Shown one piece after another: positions 8,568-19,175 of a DNA stretch of 64,000 bases. The DNA is taken from contig NZ_JAAGLY010000030.1 in assembly GCF_010548375.1 (NCBI RefSeq), positions 1 through 64,000 of the forward strand, given 5' to 3'. How positions within the stretch are numbered: the stretch's first letter is position 1; every line of letters starts with the position of its first letter. Under the pieces are notes generated by a model. That model was not told the DNA's origin, did no database searches, and saw only the letters and a list, made by a program, of their open reading frames with translations. A program made the translations under genes and the position numbers. The stretch comes from Streptomyces sp. SID13726. GTDB taxonomy: Bacteria; Actinomycetota; Actinomycetes; Streptomycetales; Streptomycetaceae.

Positions 8568-8672
8568 GCATAGGTGTGGGCCCGCGATCACGGGGGGCCA
8601 CCCAGGGGCCCGCGAACACGAGGGCCTGACGGATCGACAGCGAACTTCGAGGTGCGCACCTTGGCTTTCCAG

Positions 8673-11636
8673 ATGCCGGACCGCGGCGGAGGCCCGACGG
8701 GGCCGCGGATGAGAGTGGGCCGCCCGTCCCGGCGCGCCCGGACCCTGCTCATGACGCTGGGCGTCCTTGCCGTCCTCGGCATGGCGTTCACCATGTTCGC
8801 GGGCTTCTGGACGGACTGGCTCTGGTACCGCTCGGTGAACTACTCGTCGGTGTTCACCACCACCCTGTGGACCAAGATCGGGCTGTTCTTCGTCTTCGGT
8901 CTGCTGATGGCGCTCGCGGTCGGCTTCAACATCTGGCTGGCCCACCGGCTGCGCCCGCCGCTGAGCGCCATGTCGATGGAGCAGCAGAACCTCGACCGCT
9001 ACCGGATGGGCATCGCGCCGTACAAGAGGTGGCTGCTGCTCGGGATCGTCTCCCTGGTGGGCCTGATCGCGGGTGCCTCGGCGTCGAGCCAGTGGCGGAC
9101 CTGGCTGATGTGGGTCAACGGCGTGTCCTTCGGCCAGAAGGACCCGCAGTTCCACCTCGACATCTCCTTCTACACCTTCGACCTGCCCTGGTACCGGTTC
9201 CTGCTCGGCTTCGGCTTTGCCGCCGCGATCCTGTCGGTCATCGCCGCCGCGCTCACCCATTACCTCTACGGCGGTCTGCGGATCACCTCCCCGGGCGCGC
9301 GGGCCACGGCCGCCGCGACCGGACACCTCTCGGTGCTGCTCGGCATCTTCGTCGCCCTCAAGGCGGTCGCGTACTGGCTCGACCGGTACGGCCTCGCGGT
9401 GAAGTCCAGCGACTTCAAGGCGACCGACAGCTGGACCGGCCTCAGGTACGTCGACGCCAACGCCTATCTGCCGGCCAAGACGATCCTGTTCTGCATCGCG
9501 GTCATCTGCGCCCTGCTGTTCTTCGCCACCCTGTGGCGGCGCACCTGGCAGCTGCCGGTGATCGGCTTCGGCCTGATGGTGCTCTCGGCGATCCTCATCG
9601 GCGGGCTCTACCCGGCGATCGTCCAGAAGTTCCAGGTCCAGCCGAACGAGCAGGCCAAGGAAGCGCCGTACGTCGAGAAGAACCTCAAGGCGACGCGTGA
9701 CGCGTACGGCATCGACGACGCCAAGGTCACGGACTACTCCGGCAAGGCCACGACCACGGACAAGACGAAGCTGCGGGACGACGTCGCCGACGCGGCCAGC
9801 ATCCGGGTCATGGACCCCAACATCGTCTCGCCGACGTTCCAGCAGCTCCAGCAGATGCGGAACTACTACGCGTTCCCGACCAACCTGGACGTCGACCGCT
9901 ACAGCAAGGACGGCAAGGACCAGGACACGGTCATCGGTCTGCGTGAGCTGAACCTCGCCGGCATCCCGAAGAACAACTGGATCAACGACCACTTCCGCTA
10001 CACCCACGGCTACGGCGTGGTGGCGGCGAAGGGCACCGAGGCCGACGCCGAGGGCCGCCCGGTCTTCACCGAGTCCAACCTGCCGTCCCAGGGCGACCTC
10101 GGGACGTACCAGCAGCGGATCTACTACGGCGAGAAGACCACCGAGTACTCGATCGTCGGCGGTCCCCAGAAGGAGATCGACTACTCCGACGACGACGGCG
10201 AGAAGACCTACAGCTACGAGGCCAAGAGCGGGGTCAACCTCTCCAACCCGGTCAACCGGGCCGCGTACGCGGTGGCCTTCAGCGAGCCGCAGATCCTCTA
10301 CTCCGGAGCGATCGGCGAGGGCTCGCGGATCCTGTACAACCGCACGCCCAAGCAGCGTGTCGAGGCGGTGGCCCCCTGGCTGACGATCGACGGCGACGCC
10401 TATCCGGCGGTGGTGAACGGCAAGATCCAGTGGATCGTCGACGCCTACACGACGACCAACGGCTATCCGTACTCCTCGCGTACGACCCTCGGTGACACCA
10501 CAGCCGACTCGCTGACCGCGACCAACAACCAGCGCGCGGTGGTGGCCCAGCAGAACCAGGTCAACTACATCCGCAACTCGGTGAAGGCGACCGTCGACGC
10601 GTACACCGGCGAGGTCAAGCTCTACCAGTGGGACACCGAGGACCCGGTCCTCAAGACCTGGATGAAGGCGTTCCCGGGCACGGTGGAGCCGAAGAAGGAC
10701 ATCTCCACCGACCTCATGGCCCATCTGCGGTACCCGCAGGACCTGTTCAAGGTCCAGCGCGAACTGCTCGCCCGCTACCACGTCGAGGACGCCGACACCT
10801 TCCTCAGCGGCAGCGAGGTGTGGCAGGTGCCGGACGACCCGACCAACAAGTCGGGCGACGCGGTGCCGCCGTACTACCTGAGCATGAAGATGCCGGACCA
10901 GGCGCAACAGGCGTTCTCGCTCACCACGACGTTCACGCCCAACGGCCGTGACAACCTCAGCGCGTTCATGACGGTCGACGCCGAGGCGGGCACCAGCGAC
11001 TACGGCAAGATCAGAATCCTGAAACTGCCGACCAACACGACGGTCAACGGGCCCAAACAGGTGCAGAGCCAGTTCAACTCCGAACAGGACATCGCCGAGA
11101 CCATCAGCCTTCTCAACAGAGGCGACTCCAATGTGGAGTACGGCAATCTCCTGACGGTGCCGCTCGACGGAGGACTGCTCTACGTGGAGCCGGTCTACGT
11201 ACGCGGTGGTGGACTCAAGTACCCGCTGCTGCGGAAGGTGTTGGTGACCTACGGAGGCAACACCGCCTTCGAGGACACCCTGGACCAGGCCCTCGACAAG
11301 GTCTTCGGAGCGGAGTCGACGACCCCGCCACCGGAGGACGACGGCGGGGACACCACCACTCCGCCACCGACGTCCAGCAACCCGACGGTCCAACAGGCCC
11401 TGGACGACGCCCAGAAGGCCTTCGACGCCGGCCAGGAAGCCCTGAAGAAGGGCGACTGGGAGGCGTACGGAAAGGCCCAGACGGATCTGGAGGACGCGCT
11501 CAAGCGGGCCGAGGACGCGCAGGCGGAGGCGGGCAAGAGCAGCGGCAGCAGCCCGAAACCCAGCACCAGTGCGAAGCCGAGCGGCAGTCCGAGTCCCGGC
11601 GGCAGTCCGAGTCCGAGCGGCAGCCCCAGCGGCTGA
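8673..11636 (+). CDS. UPF0182 family large membrane protein
   Basis: A 987-residue protein. The N-terminal third has about seven transmembrane segments, with the signature FWTDWLWYRSVNYSSVF near residue 48. A large extracytoplasmic region follows (to about residue 890), then an acidic, Gln/Lys-rich helix and a Pro/Ser/Gly tail ending in repeated SGSPSPGG-like units. Length and layout agree with UPF0182/COG1615. The function is not known. The ATG at 8673 is chosen because the upstream in-frame GTG codons (8574, 8652) would add a low-complexity leader. Confidence 0.88.
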   Translation: MPDRGGGPTGPRMRVGRPSRRARTLLMTLGVLAVLGMAFTMFAGFWTDWLWYRSVNYSSVFTTTLWTKIGLFFVFGLLMALAVGFNIWLAHRLRPPLSAMSMEQQNLDRYRMGIAPYKRWLLLGIVSLVGLIAGASASSQWRTWLMWVNGVSFGQKDPQFHLDISFYTFDLPWYRFLLGFGFAAAILSVIAAALTHYLYGGLRITSPGARATAAATGHLSVLLGIFVALKAVAYWLDRYGLAVKSSDFKATDSWTGLRYVDANAYLPAKTILFCIAVICALLFFATLWRRTWQLPVIGFGLMVLSAILIGGLYPAIVQKFQVQPNEQAKEAPYVEKNLKATRDAYGIDDAKVTDYSGKATTTDKTKLRDDVADAASIRVMDPNIVSPTFQQLQQMRNYYAFPTNLDVDRYSKDGKDQDTVIGLRELNLAGIPKNNWINDHFRYTHGYGVVAAKGTEADAEGRPVFTESNLPSQGDLGTYQQRIYYGEKTTEYSIVGGPQKEIDYSDDDGEKTYSYEAKSGVNLSNPVNRAAYAVAFSEPQILYSGAIGEGSRILYNRTPKQRVEAVAPWLTIDGDAYPAVVNGKIQWIVDAYTTTNGYPYSSRTTLGDTTADSLTATNNQRAVVAQQNQVNYIRNSVKATVDAYTGEVKLYQWDTEDPVLKTWMKAFPGTVEPKKDISTDLMAHLRYPQDLFKVQRELLARYHVEDADTFLSGSEVWQVPDDPTNKSGDAVPPYYLSMKMPDQAQQAFSLTTTFTPNGRDNLSAFMTVDAEAGTSDYGKIRILKLPTNTTVNGPKQVQSQFNSEQDIAETISLLNRGDSNVEYGNLLTVPLDGGLLYVEPVYVRGGGLKYPLLRKVLVTYGGNTAFEDTLDQALDKVFGAESTTPPPEDDGGDTTTPPPTSSNPTVQQALDDAQKAFDAGQEALKKGDWEAYGKAQTDLEDALKRAEDAQAEAGKSSGSSPKPSTSAKPSGSPSPGGSPSPSGSPSG

Positions 11637-11680
11637 TCAAATGCCCACCCCCGCGCCGTGATATGGTTGCGACACAACGG

Positions 11681-11754
11681 CGCGGGGTGGAGCAGCTCGG
11701 TAGCTCGCTGGGCTCATAACCCAGAGGTCGCAGGTTCAAATCCTGTCCCCGCTA
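11681..11754 (+). tRNA. Initiator tRNA-fMet (CAT), copy 1
   Basis: A 74-nt cloverleaf without encoded CCA. The anticodon is CAT inside a stem of three G-C pairs (GGGCTCATAACCC), the hallmark of initiator tRNA. The first base C faces T at position 72, so the end of the acceptor stem is unpaired as initiators require. It is identical to the copy at 13871-13944. Confidence 0.97.
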
Positions 11755-11760
11755 CTGAAA

Positions 11761-11796
11761 CGAAGGCCCGGATCCTCTTGAGGATCCGGGCCTTCG
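11761..11796 (+). terminator. Terminator after tRNA-fMet copy 1
   Basis: A perfect 15-bp inverted repeat with a 6-nt loop starts 7 bp after the tRNA. Confidence 0.85.
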
Positions 11797-11960
11797 TGAT
11801 GTGCGAACGCATGTGCCGCCGAAGGCGATGGCCGTGCCGCCGGGGGCAGTTGGAGGGAACTGTGTTTGACTTGTCGTTCTGTGGGCAAGTCGACAAAACG
11901 CTGAAGTGACCTCACTGGCTGCGGTATACCAGGTGTACCCAGGTTGCAGGTGGTGCGACG

Positions 11961-13769
11961 ATGGACGTTATGGGGGACAAGGCAACTCTGTTCGAGACAG
12001 GGCGTTTTGTGCAACCTTCCGGGCGGGACGGGGCCGGGGAGGCGGCTGACGACGCCGCCGAGGAGCTTCGGCAGCGTCTCGCCGGGGAGGCCGGCGACGT
12101 CGAGGCGATGAGCGTCCTCGGCGCCCTCCTGCTGCGCCGCGGTGATCTCGACGGAGCCGAGCCCCATCTGCGTGCCGCCACCGCAGCCGGTGACCGTGCC
12201 GCCGCCAACAACCTGGGTGTCCTGCTGCACCAGCGCGGCTACGCCGACGACGCCGCCGGCTGGTGGCGGATCGCCGCCGTCGCCGGATCCGCGGCCGCCG
12301 CGCACGCGCTGGGCCGCCACCACCGGGAGCGGGGCGACGAGCCCGCCGCCGAGTACTGGCTGCGCCAGTCCGCCGAGCAGGGCCACGCGCTGGGCGCCTA
12401 CGCGCTCGCCGACCTGCTGGAGCACCGCGGCGACGCGGGCGCCGAGCGCTGGATGCGGACCGCCGCCGAGCGGGGACACCGCGAGGCGGCCTACCGGCTG
12501 GCCCGCGCGCTCGACCGCCGACTGATGCCCGAAGGGGACATAGGGGAGGACACCGGCGCCGGGGCCGAGGCCGAGCAGTGGTACCGCCAGGCCGCCGCGC
12601 GCGGACACCGGCGGGCCGCGCTGCACCTCGGGGCGATCCTGGAGCGGCGCGGCGCGCTCAAGGAGGCCGGGCGCTGGTACCTGACCTCCGCCAAGGACGG
12701 CGAGGCCCGGGCCGCCTGCGCCCTCGGCTTCCTGCTGCGGGACGCCGGCGACACCGAGAGCGCCGCCGTGTGGTGGCTGCGCGCCGCCCAGGACGGCGAC
12801 GGCAACGCGGCCAACGCGCTCGGCGCGCTGCACGCCGAGCGCGGCGAGCCGCAGACCGCCGAGCGCTGGTACCGGGCGGCGATGGACGCGGGCGACGACA
12901 ACGGCGCGTACAACCTCGGGCTGCTCTGCGCCGAGCAGGGGCGGACCGCGCAGGCCGAGCAGTGGTACCGGCGGGCCGCGTACGCGGGGCACCGGGAGGC
13001 GGCCAACGCGCTGGCGATCCTGCTGCTCCAGGGCGGGGACACCGCCGGAGCGGAGCCGTGGTTCTCCAAGGCCGCGGAGGCCGGGAGCGTGGACGCCGCG
13101 TTCAACCTCGGGATCCTGTTCGCCGGGCGGGGCGAGGAGGAGGTCGCCGTGCGGTGGTACGAGCGGGCCGCCGCCGCGGGGCACACCGAGGCCGCCCTCC
13201 AGGTGGGGATCGTCCGGCTGCGGGAAGGGGACGAGCCCGCCGCCGAGCGGCATCTGCGGTGCGCGGCGGGAGGCGGGAGCGCGGAGGCCGCGTACCGGCT
13301 GGCGACCGTGCTCGACGCCCGGCGCCCGCCGGTGCCCGCGCACTCCCTCGGCGAGCCCGTGCACGCGGAGAAGAGCGAGTGCGAGGAGTGGTACGAGCGG
13401 GCCGCCTCCCAGGGGCACCGCCGCGCCCAGGTGCGGGTGGGCATGCTCGCCGCGGCCCGGGGCGATGTCGTCGAGGCGGCTCGGTGGTACCGGGAGGCCG
13501 CGGAGGCGGGGTCCCGGAACGGCGCGTTCAACCTGGGGCTGCTGCTGGCCCGGGAGGGGAGCGAGCCGGAGGCCGCCGTGTGGTGGACTCGGGCCGCCGA
13601 CGCGGGGCACGGTCGGGCGGCGCTGCGGCTGGCCCTGGTCTACGCGCGTCGGGGGGAGTTGGCGGAGGGGCAGCGGTGGGCCGACCGCGCGGTGGCCTCG
13701 GGGCCCGCGGAGGTTTCCGAGCGGGCGGCCCGGTTGCGGGACGCGCTGCGGGAAGAGCTGTCCGCGTAG
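11961..13769 (+). CDS. Sel1/TPR-repeat protein
   Basis: A 602-residue soluble protein made almost wholly of about fourteen Sel1-like helical repeats of 32-36 residues. Typical units read AEQWYRQAAARGHRRAALHL and AERWYRAAMDAGDDNGAYNLG. There is no signal peptide. Such repeats make protein-binding superhelices; the partner is unknown. The gene lies alone between two identical initiator tRNA genes. An in-frame ATG at 11970 is an equally good start. Confidence 0.9.
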   Translation: MDVMGDKATLFETGRFVQPSGRDGAGEAADDAAEELRQRLAGEAGDVEAMSVLGALLLRRGDLDGAEPHLRAATAAGDRAAANNLGVLLHQRGYADDAAGWWRIAAVAGSAAAAHALGRHHRERGDEPAAEYWLRQSAEQGHALGAYALADLLEHRGDAGAERWMRTAAERGHREAAYRLARALDRRLMPEGDIGEDTGAGAEAEQWYRQAAARGHRRAALHLGAILERRGALKEAGRWYLTSAKDGEARAACALGFLLRDAGDTESAAVWWLRAAQDGDGNAANALGALHAERGEPQTAERWYRAAMDAGDDNGAYNLGLLCAEQGRTAQAEQWYRRAAYAGHREAANALAILLLQGGDTAGAEPWFSKAAEAGSVDAAFNLGILFAGRGEEEVAVRWYERAAAAGHTEAALQVGIVRLREGDEPAAERHLRCAAGGGSAEAAYRLATVLDARRPPVPAHSLGEPVHAEKSECEEWYERAASQGHRRAQVRVGMLAAARGDVVEAARWYREAAEAGSRNGAFNLGLLLAREGSEPEAAVWWTRAADAGHGRAALRLALVYARRGELAEGQRWADRAVASGPAEVSERAARLRDALREELSA

Positions 13770-13870
13770 CGCTCCGCGGGGTGCCGGGCCGGCTCGTCGC
13801 GCCCCCTGGGCGTCCCCGGCCAAACGATTTGCCTCTGGTCTGCTCCTTCACGTAACGTTGCATTCATCGC

Positions 13871-13944
13871 CGCGGGGTGGAGCAGCTCGGTAGCTCGCTG
13901 GGCTCATAACCCAGAGGTCGCAGGTTCAAATCCTGTCCCCGCTA
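13871..13944 (+). tRNA. Initiator tRNA-fMet (CAT), copy 2
   Basis: Identical over all 74 nt, and for a few bases beyond the 3' end, to the copy at 11681-11754. Same initiator features: three G-C pairs closing the anticodon loop and C1-U72 unpaired. Confidence 0.97.
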
Positions 13945-13951
13945 CTGAAGG

Positions 13952-13989
13952 CCGAGGGCCGGAATCCGATTCAGGGTTCCGGCCCTCGG
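13952..13989. terminator. Terminator between tRNA copy 2 and the ABC transporter operon
   Basis: A 13-bp perfect inverted repeat (CCGAGGGCCGGAA and its complement) followed by GTGTTTTC on the plus strand. It separates the tRNA from the convergent ABC operon and can serve both. Confidence 0.85.
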
Positions 13990-13994
13990 TGTTT

Positions 13995-15140
13995 TCAGGG
14001 TCTGTGGCCCACCGCTTCCTCGTAGAGGGATCTGTTCACCGTCTTCGACTCCGGCAGCGGTGTGCCCTCCGTCACGCCCTGGGCCTGGTACGCGGCCTGG
14101 AGCCGGGTCGTCGTTCCTGATCTGATCTCCCAGTCCATGCGGAGGGACGGGGTGGACCTCAGGATCTCCTCGTCCGTCTTCAGGAGCTTCGCCAGGTAGG
14201 TGACGAAGGCCGCGTCCGCCTTGTAGTCCGCCGCGAAGTAGGTGTTCACCGTGCGGATGTAGGCCCTGAGGAGGGCCACGCCCGCGTCCACGTCGTCGTT
14301 CAGCAGGCCCGGGCCGTAGAGCATGCCGCCCAGGGGCTCGCCGAGGGGCTGGCCGCCCAGGAAGGCGTACCCGGGCTCGCCGTCGACCCTGCGCCAGACC
14401 GGGTCCAGGAGCCAGGCCGAGTCGACGCCGCCGTTCTGGAGGGCCGTGAGGACGTCGGCCGAGCCGAGCTGCTGGTACTGGATGCGGTCGAGACCGCCGC
14501 CGTGATTCTCCAGCGCCTTCTCCATGGGGTACGCGATCACCGAGCCCTTGCCGATCATCGTGCCCATCCTGCGGCCGGCCATCTTCACCTGACCGGAGTT
14601 CTCGCCGTCCTTCAGCCGCACCCACAGGCCGCTCCTGGACTTCGGGTCGGGGGAGAAGTTCGCGGCGACCCAGCGGATGTCGAAGCCGCCCCGGATGCCG
14701 TTCATCACCGCCGCCTCGGGGGCCGCCCACAGCGCGTCGATGTCGCCCTTGGCGAGGAGGGGGAGCGAGTCCGGGGTGGGCAGGACCTTCAGGGTGACGT
14801 CCAGGCCCTCCTTCTTGAACTCGCCCTTGCCCAGGGCGACTTCCAGAGGGGCCACGTACTCCGCGCTGAGCGTGCCCGTCGCGATCGTCAGCTTGCGGGG
14901 CTCGGCCAGGGGGACGGGGGCCGGGGTGCCGGGCTCGCAGCGGGCCGGGGTGCGGGTCGGGGAGAGGTCCGCCGGGTCCGTCCAGGAGCCCGTGCCGCAG
15001 CCCGCGACCGGGCGGACGGTCCTGGTGCCGCCCCCGCCCGCCTTCGACTCCGAGCTCGTCGAGTCGTGTGGCGCCGTGCAGGAGGCTGTCGTCAGCAGGG
15101 CTGTCGCGGTGAGCACTGCGCCGTAGAGCCGTGTTCTCAT
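13995..15140 (-). CDS. ABC transporter substrate-binding lipoprotein (SsuA/TauA/NMT1-like)
   Basis: A 381-residue lipoprotein. The signal peptide ends in a lipobox TASC (Cys at about 21), followed by a Ser/Gly-rich linker and then an NMT1/SsuA-type domain from about residue 80 (KLTIATGTLSAEYVAPLEVA). It is the last gene of an ATPase-permease-receptor operon, with its ATG overlapping the permease stop by 4 bp. The family binds sulfonates, taurine, nitrate or thiamine precursors; sequence alone does not decide which. Confidence 0.88.
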   Translation of the reverse strand: MRTRLYGAVLTATALLTTASCTAPHDSTSSESKAGGGGTRTVRPVAGCGTGSWTDPADLSPTRTPARCEPGTPAPVPLAEPRKLTIATGTLSAEYVAPLEVALGKGEFKKEGLDVTLKVLPTPDSLPLLAKGDIDALWAAPEAAVMNGIRGGFDIRWVAANFSPDPKSRSGLWVRLKDGENSGQVKMAGRRMGTMIGKGSVIAYPMEKALENHGGGLDRIQYQQLGSADVLTALQNGGVDSAWLLDPVWRRVDGEPGYAFLGGQPLGEPLGGMLYGPGLLNDDVDAGVALLRAYIRTVNTYFAADYKADAAFVTYLAKLLKTDEEILRSTPSLRMDWEIRSGTTTRLQAAYQAQGVTEGTPLPESKTVNRSLYEEAVGHRP

Positions 15141-15996
15141 GACTGGCCTCTTCCTCGGTCTCTGGGGGCCCAAGGGGTGAGCAGGCGGCCCAGGGTGCGG
15201 ACCAGTTCGGAGAAGAGGACGCCCAGGGCGGCCACGCAGACGATTCCCACGAACATGACGTCGTTCTGGAAGAGGGCGCGGGAGTCGAAGATGAGGTGGC
15301 CCAGGCCGTCGGTCGCCGCTATCTGCTCCGAGGCGACGATCACCAGGACCGCCACGCCCGCCGCGATCCGGGCGCCCACCAGGACGGAGGGGAGGGAGGC
15401 GGGGAGGAGGATGTGGCGGAAGGTCTGCCAGGGGGAGGCGCCGAAGACCTGGCCGGCGTCGCGGTGGCCGGAGGGGATCGCCACGACCGCCGACATCGTC
15501 TGGATCCAGACGAAGAAGAAGACCGTCGTCGCCACCAGGGCCACTTGGGGGCCCTCGCCCAGGCCGAACATGTTCAGGAAGACCGGGAGCAGGGCCAGTT
15601 TCGGGACCACGTACAGGGCGTCCAGGAGGGGTTCCAGAGCTGCTCGAACCAGGCGCAGTGAGCCCATGAGGAGGCCCAGGGCGTAGCCCGTCGCCGTGCC
15701 GATCGCGTATCCCGCGAGGACGCGCCTCAGGGTGGCCGAGACGTCCGGCCACAGCTCGCCGGCGGCCGCGCGGTCCCAGCCGTCGGACAGGATCGTGGAG
15801 GGGGCCGGGTAGACGCGGTGGTCGATCCAGCCCTGGGCGGCGGCCAGTTGCCACAGCAGGACCAGAAGCAGGGGGACGGCTGTCGCCAGGGTCAGCTCCA
15901 GGGCCCGTCTGCGGCGGTGGGTGCGTACGGGGTGCAGCTCCTCCGGGCCCGGGCGGCGGACCAGGACGGACTCCGGCTTCTCGGGGGCCACCGTCG

Positions 15997-16000
<4 letters not shown>
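15137..16000 (-). CDS. ABC transporter permease (SsuC/TauC-like)
   Basis: A 287-residue inner-membrane protein with six predicted helices and the binding-protein-dependent transport signature in the ASLPSVLVGARIAAGVAVLV region. The basic N-terminus (about residues 12-35) faces the cytoplasm. The ATG overlaps the ATPase stop, and the gene's own stop overlaps the next ATG, so the three genes are translated together. Confidence 0.9.
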
Positions 16001-16875
<875 letters not shown>

Positions 16876-16981
16876 GGTTGCTCCTTGCGGAGTTCGGTAC
16901 GGAGAGGGGTGGCCGCACGACGATATGACGGTCCGTCAGATTCAGGAAGCCCGTGGACCGCACGAATGCCTGTACGCAGCA

Positions 16982-17017
16982 CGAAGCCCCGGCTTCCCTG
17001 AGGAGGCCGGGGCTTCG
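16982..17017 (-). terminator. Terminator downstream of the Fur-family gene
   Basis: A 12-bp perfect inverted repeat, CGAAGCCCCGGC and its complement, lies 10 bp beyond the Fur-family stop codon. Confidence 0.85.
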
Positions 17018-17027
17018 GTGAAGGTCG

Positions 17028-17444
17028 TTACGCCGCCGCGCAGTTCGGGCACATGCCGCGGTACGTCACCTCGACGCCCGAGACGGTGAAGCCGAAGCGC
17101 TCCGAGTCGGGGAGGTCGGTCAGCGGGTCGCCGGTCGGGTGGACGTCCCGGATCGCGCCGCACTGCGCGCACACCAGGTGGTGGTGCGGACGGTGGGCGT
17201 TGGGGTCGTACCGCTTCGCGCGTTTGTCGGTGGCGACCTCGAGCACCTCGCCCAGGGAGACCAGCTCGCCCAGCGTGTTGTAGACGGTCGCCCGGGAGAT
17301 CTCGGGCAGCTTGGCCACCGCGCGCGCGTGGACCTCGTCGGCCGTCAGATGGACGTGTTCGCCGTCGAGGACCTCGGCCACGACGCGCCGCTGCGCGGTC
17401 ATCCGCCAGCCGCGGCCGCGCAGTCGTTCCAAAAGGTCGCTCAT
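17028..17444 (-). CDS. Fur-family regulator, PerR-like
   Basis: A 138-residue Fur-family protein. The winged helix contains MTAQRRVVAEVL and SRATVYNTLGELV, followed by the metal site HRPHHHLVCAQCGAIRDV. A second Cys pair close to the end (CPNCAAA) completes the structural zinc site. The Asp in GAIRDV and the compact length resemble the PerR-type peroxide sensors of actinobacteria more than FurA or Zur. A partly symmetrical ATTA-N4-TAAT box lies about 66 bp upstream, so autoregulation is plausible. The sensed metal is an inference. Confidence 0.88.
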   Translation of the reverse strand: MSDLLERLRGRGWRMTAQRRVVAEVLDGEHVHLTADEVHARAVAKLPEISRATVYNTLGELVSLGEVLEVATDKRAKRYDPNAHRPHHHLVCAQCGAIRDVHPTGDPLTDLPDSERFGFTVSGVEVTYRGMCPNCAAA

Positions 17445-17509
17445 GCGTCCAGCTTAACAGCAGGCGACCAGATTCCGAATGGGTGTGAGTTTGGAGCACT
17501 GCCGGAGTT

Positions 17510-17524
17510 GGATTAAGTCTAATG
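17510..17524. promoter_or_regulatory. Candidate Fur/PerR-type operator
   Basis: GGATTAAGTCTAATG is AT-rich in a very GC-rich setting and has an ATTA-N4-TAAT inverted core (5 of 7 positions match in a 7-1-7 arrangement). It lies 66-80 bp before the Fur-family start codon. Confidence 0.5.
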
Positions 17525-17633
17525 TAGAGTGGGCGCAGGCTACGGCAGGCGGCTGGAGGTCCGCGGTTCCAGGCCCTTCGCGGATCGCCTCCGGCACTGG
17601 ACCGCTTGTCGTAGCCTGCTCTTTCCTCCGGGT

Positions 17634-18026
17634 CTAGGCGGGTACGCGCTGCCGATCGGGCGCCCAGCAGCGGATGATGTCGCGGACCGAGACGATCCCC
17701 GCGGGCTCTCCGCGGTCGAGGACGATCAGATGCCGGAAGCCGCCGTGTGTCATCGCGTGCGCGGCCTCCTCCAGGGTCCAGGTCGGGGCGGCGAAGACGA
17801 CGTCGGTGGTGGTGTGGGCGTGGGCGTGTTCCGTGTCCGGGCTCTGGCCCAGGCCCACGGAGTTGAGGATGTCGCGCTCGGTCAGAATGCCGATGCCGGT
17901 GCCGTCGGGGTCGAGGACCACGGCCGCGCCCACTCTGCGGGCGGACATCAGGGCGGAGGCCTGGCGGAGGGTGTGGGCGGGGCCGATGGTGAGGACCACC
18001 GTGCTCATGGCGTCGCGGACGAGCAT
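17634..18026 (-). CDS. Tandem CBS-domain protein
   Basis: A 130-residue protein consisting only of two CBS motifs (about residues 1-60 and 72-128), with TLRQASALMSARRVGAAVV and GIVSVRDIIR as recognisable elements. Stand-alone CBS pairs sense adenine nucleotides. A perfect AGGAGGTGA ribosome site precedes the ATG, which suggests high expression. Partner unknown. Confidence 0.9.
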   Translation of the reverse strand: MLVRDAMSTVVLTIGPAHTLRQASALMSARRVGAAVVLDPDGTGIGILTERDILNSVGLGQSPDTEHAHAHTTTDVVFAAPTWTLEEAAHAMTHGGFRHLIVLDRGEPAGIVSVRDIIRCWAPDRQRVPA

Positions 18027-18173
18027 GGGTTCGGAGTCACCTCCTGGGAGCCGGTGTTAGTTCACCGGTTCACAAGTTCACAAACGAGGGTCCTCTCAGA
18101 GTCGCAGGTAAAGCGGGGGTCAACAAGGGGGCGCGCGCCGCCGATTGAGGGCGTGCGCGCTCATCTGTGCTTC

Positions 18174-18974
18174 CTAGTGGAGTTCGTTGAGATACCCGAG
18201 CAGTTCGTCGTGCAGGATGCCGTTCGAGGCGGCCGCGTTGCCGCTGTGTGGGCCGGGGCGGCCGTCGAGGCCGGTGAAGGTGCCGCCGGCCTCCGTGACG
18301 ACGATCGCGTTCGCGGCCATGTCCCAGAGGGAGAGCTCCGGTTCGGCGCAGATGTCGATCGAGCCCTCGGCGACCATCATGTACGGCCAGAAGTCGCCGT
18401 ACGCGCGCGTGCGCCAGACCTCGCGGGTGAGGTCCAGGAAGCCGTTGAGCCGACCCAGGTCCTCCCAGCCGGTCAGCGAGGAGTACGCGAACGAGGCGTC
18501 CGAGAGCTTGCCGACCCGGGAGACGTGCAGCCGGGAGGCGGAGGAGAGACTGCGGCCGGTGAACGCGCCGTGGCCCTTCGCGGCCCACCAGCGGCGGCCG
18601 AGGGCGGGGGCGGAGACCACGCCGACGACGGGCTGGTAACCGCCTTCCGACGCCTCCGTCAGGGAGATCAGGGTGGCCCAGACGGGGACACCGCGTACGT
18701 AGTTCTTGGTGCCGTCGATCGGGTCGATGACCCAGCGGCGGGGGCCGGTGCCCTGTACCCCGTACTCCTCGCCGAGCACGGCGTCCCTCGGGCGGGCGCG
18801 CTGGAGATGGCCGCGGATCAGTTCCTCCGCGGCCTTGTCCGCCTCGCTGACGGGGGTCATGTCCGGTTTGGTCTCGACCTTGAGGTCCAGTGCCTTGAAG
18901 CGGTCCATGGTGGTCGCGTCGGCGGCGTCCGCGAGGACGTGGGCGAGGCGGAGGTCGTCGAGGTAGTCCGGCAT
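18174..18974 (-). CDS. hisN: Histidinol-phosphatase (inositol monophosphatase family)
   Basis: A 266-residue metal-dependent phosphatase. The inositol monophosphatase motifs are present: GEEYG, the metal-binding DPIDGTKN, and the C-terminal MAANAIVVTEAGG. The orthologous gene at this place in Streptomyces coelicolor is described as hisN, a histidinol-phosphate phosphatase of this fold, so the same role in histidine synthesis is assigned here. The ATG at 18974 gives the family N-terminus MPDYLDDLRLA. It is not linked to other his genes. Confidence 0.85.
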   Translation of the reverse strand: MPDYLDDLRLAHVLADAADATTMDRFKALDLKVETKPDMTPVSEADKAAEELIRGHLQRARPRDAVLGEEYGVQGTGPRRWVIDPIDGTKNYVRGVPVWATLISLTEASEGGYQPVVGVVSAPALGRRWWAAKGHGAFTGRSLSSASRLHVSRVGKLSDASFAYSSLTGWEDLGRLNGFLDLTREVWRTRAYGDFWPYMMVAEGSIDICAEPELSLWDMAANAIVVTEAGGTFTGLDGRPGPHSGNAAASNGILHDELLGYLNELH

Positions 18975-19175
18975 GTGGCGAACGGTATCTGCCGGTGTCC
19001 GTGCGGTGCTATACGGGTCGCAGTGCGGACGCCTCACGGGGTGCCGGGTCAGGTCGTACGGCGGCGGCCGAGGAGCCGGCCGAGCCCGCGCGCTCCCTCG
19101 TGCCCCCGCGAACCCTTGACAGTGCCCGCGTGCGCGTCAAATCTGGGCGCAGAGCTGCCTGCTCCCTGGGAGGCG

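Noticed and set aside
8526..11393. A 955-codon open frame on the minus strand
   Set aside because: It is antisense to the UPF0182 gene; the product is Arg/Val/Gly/His-rich with no domain, as expected for the opposite frame of a high-GC gene.
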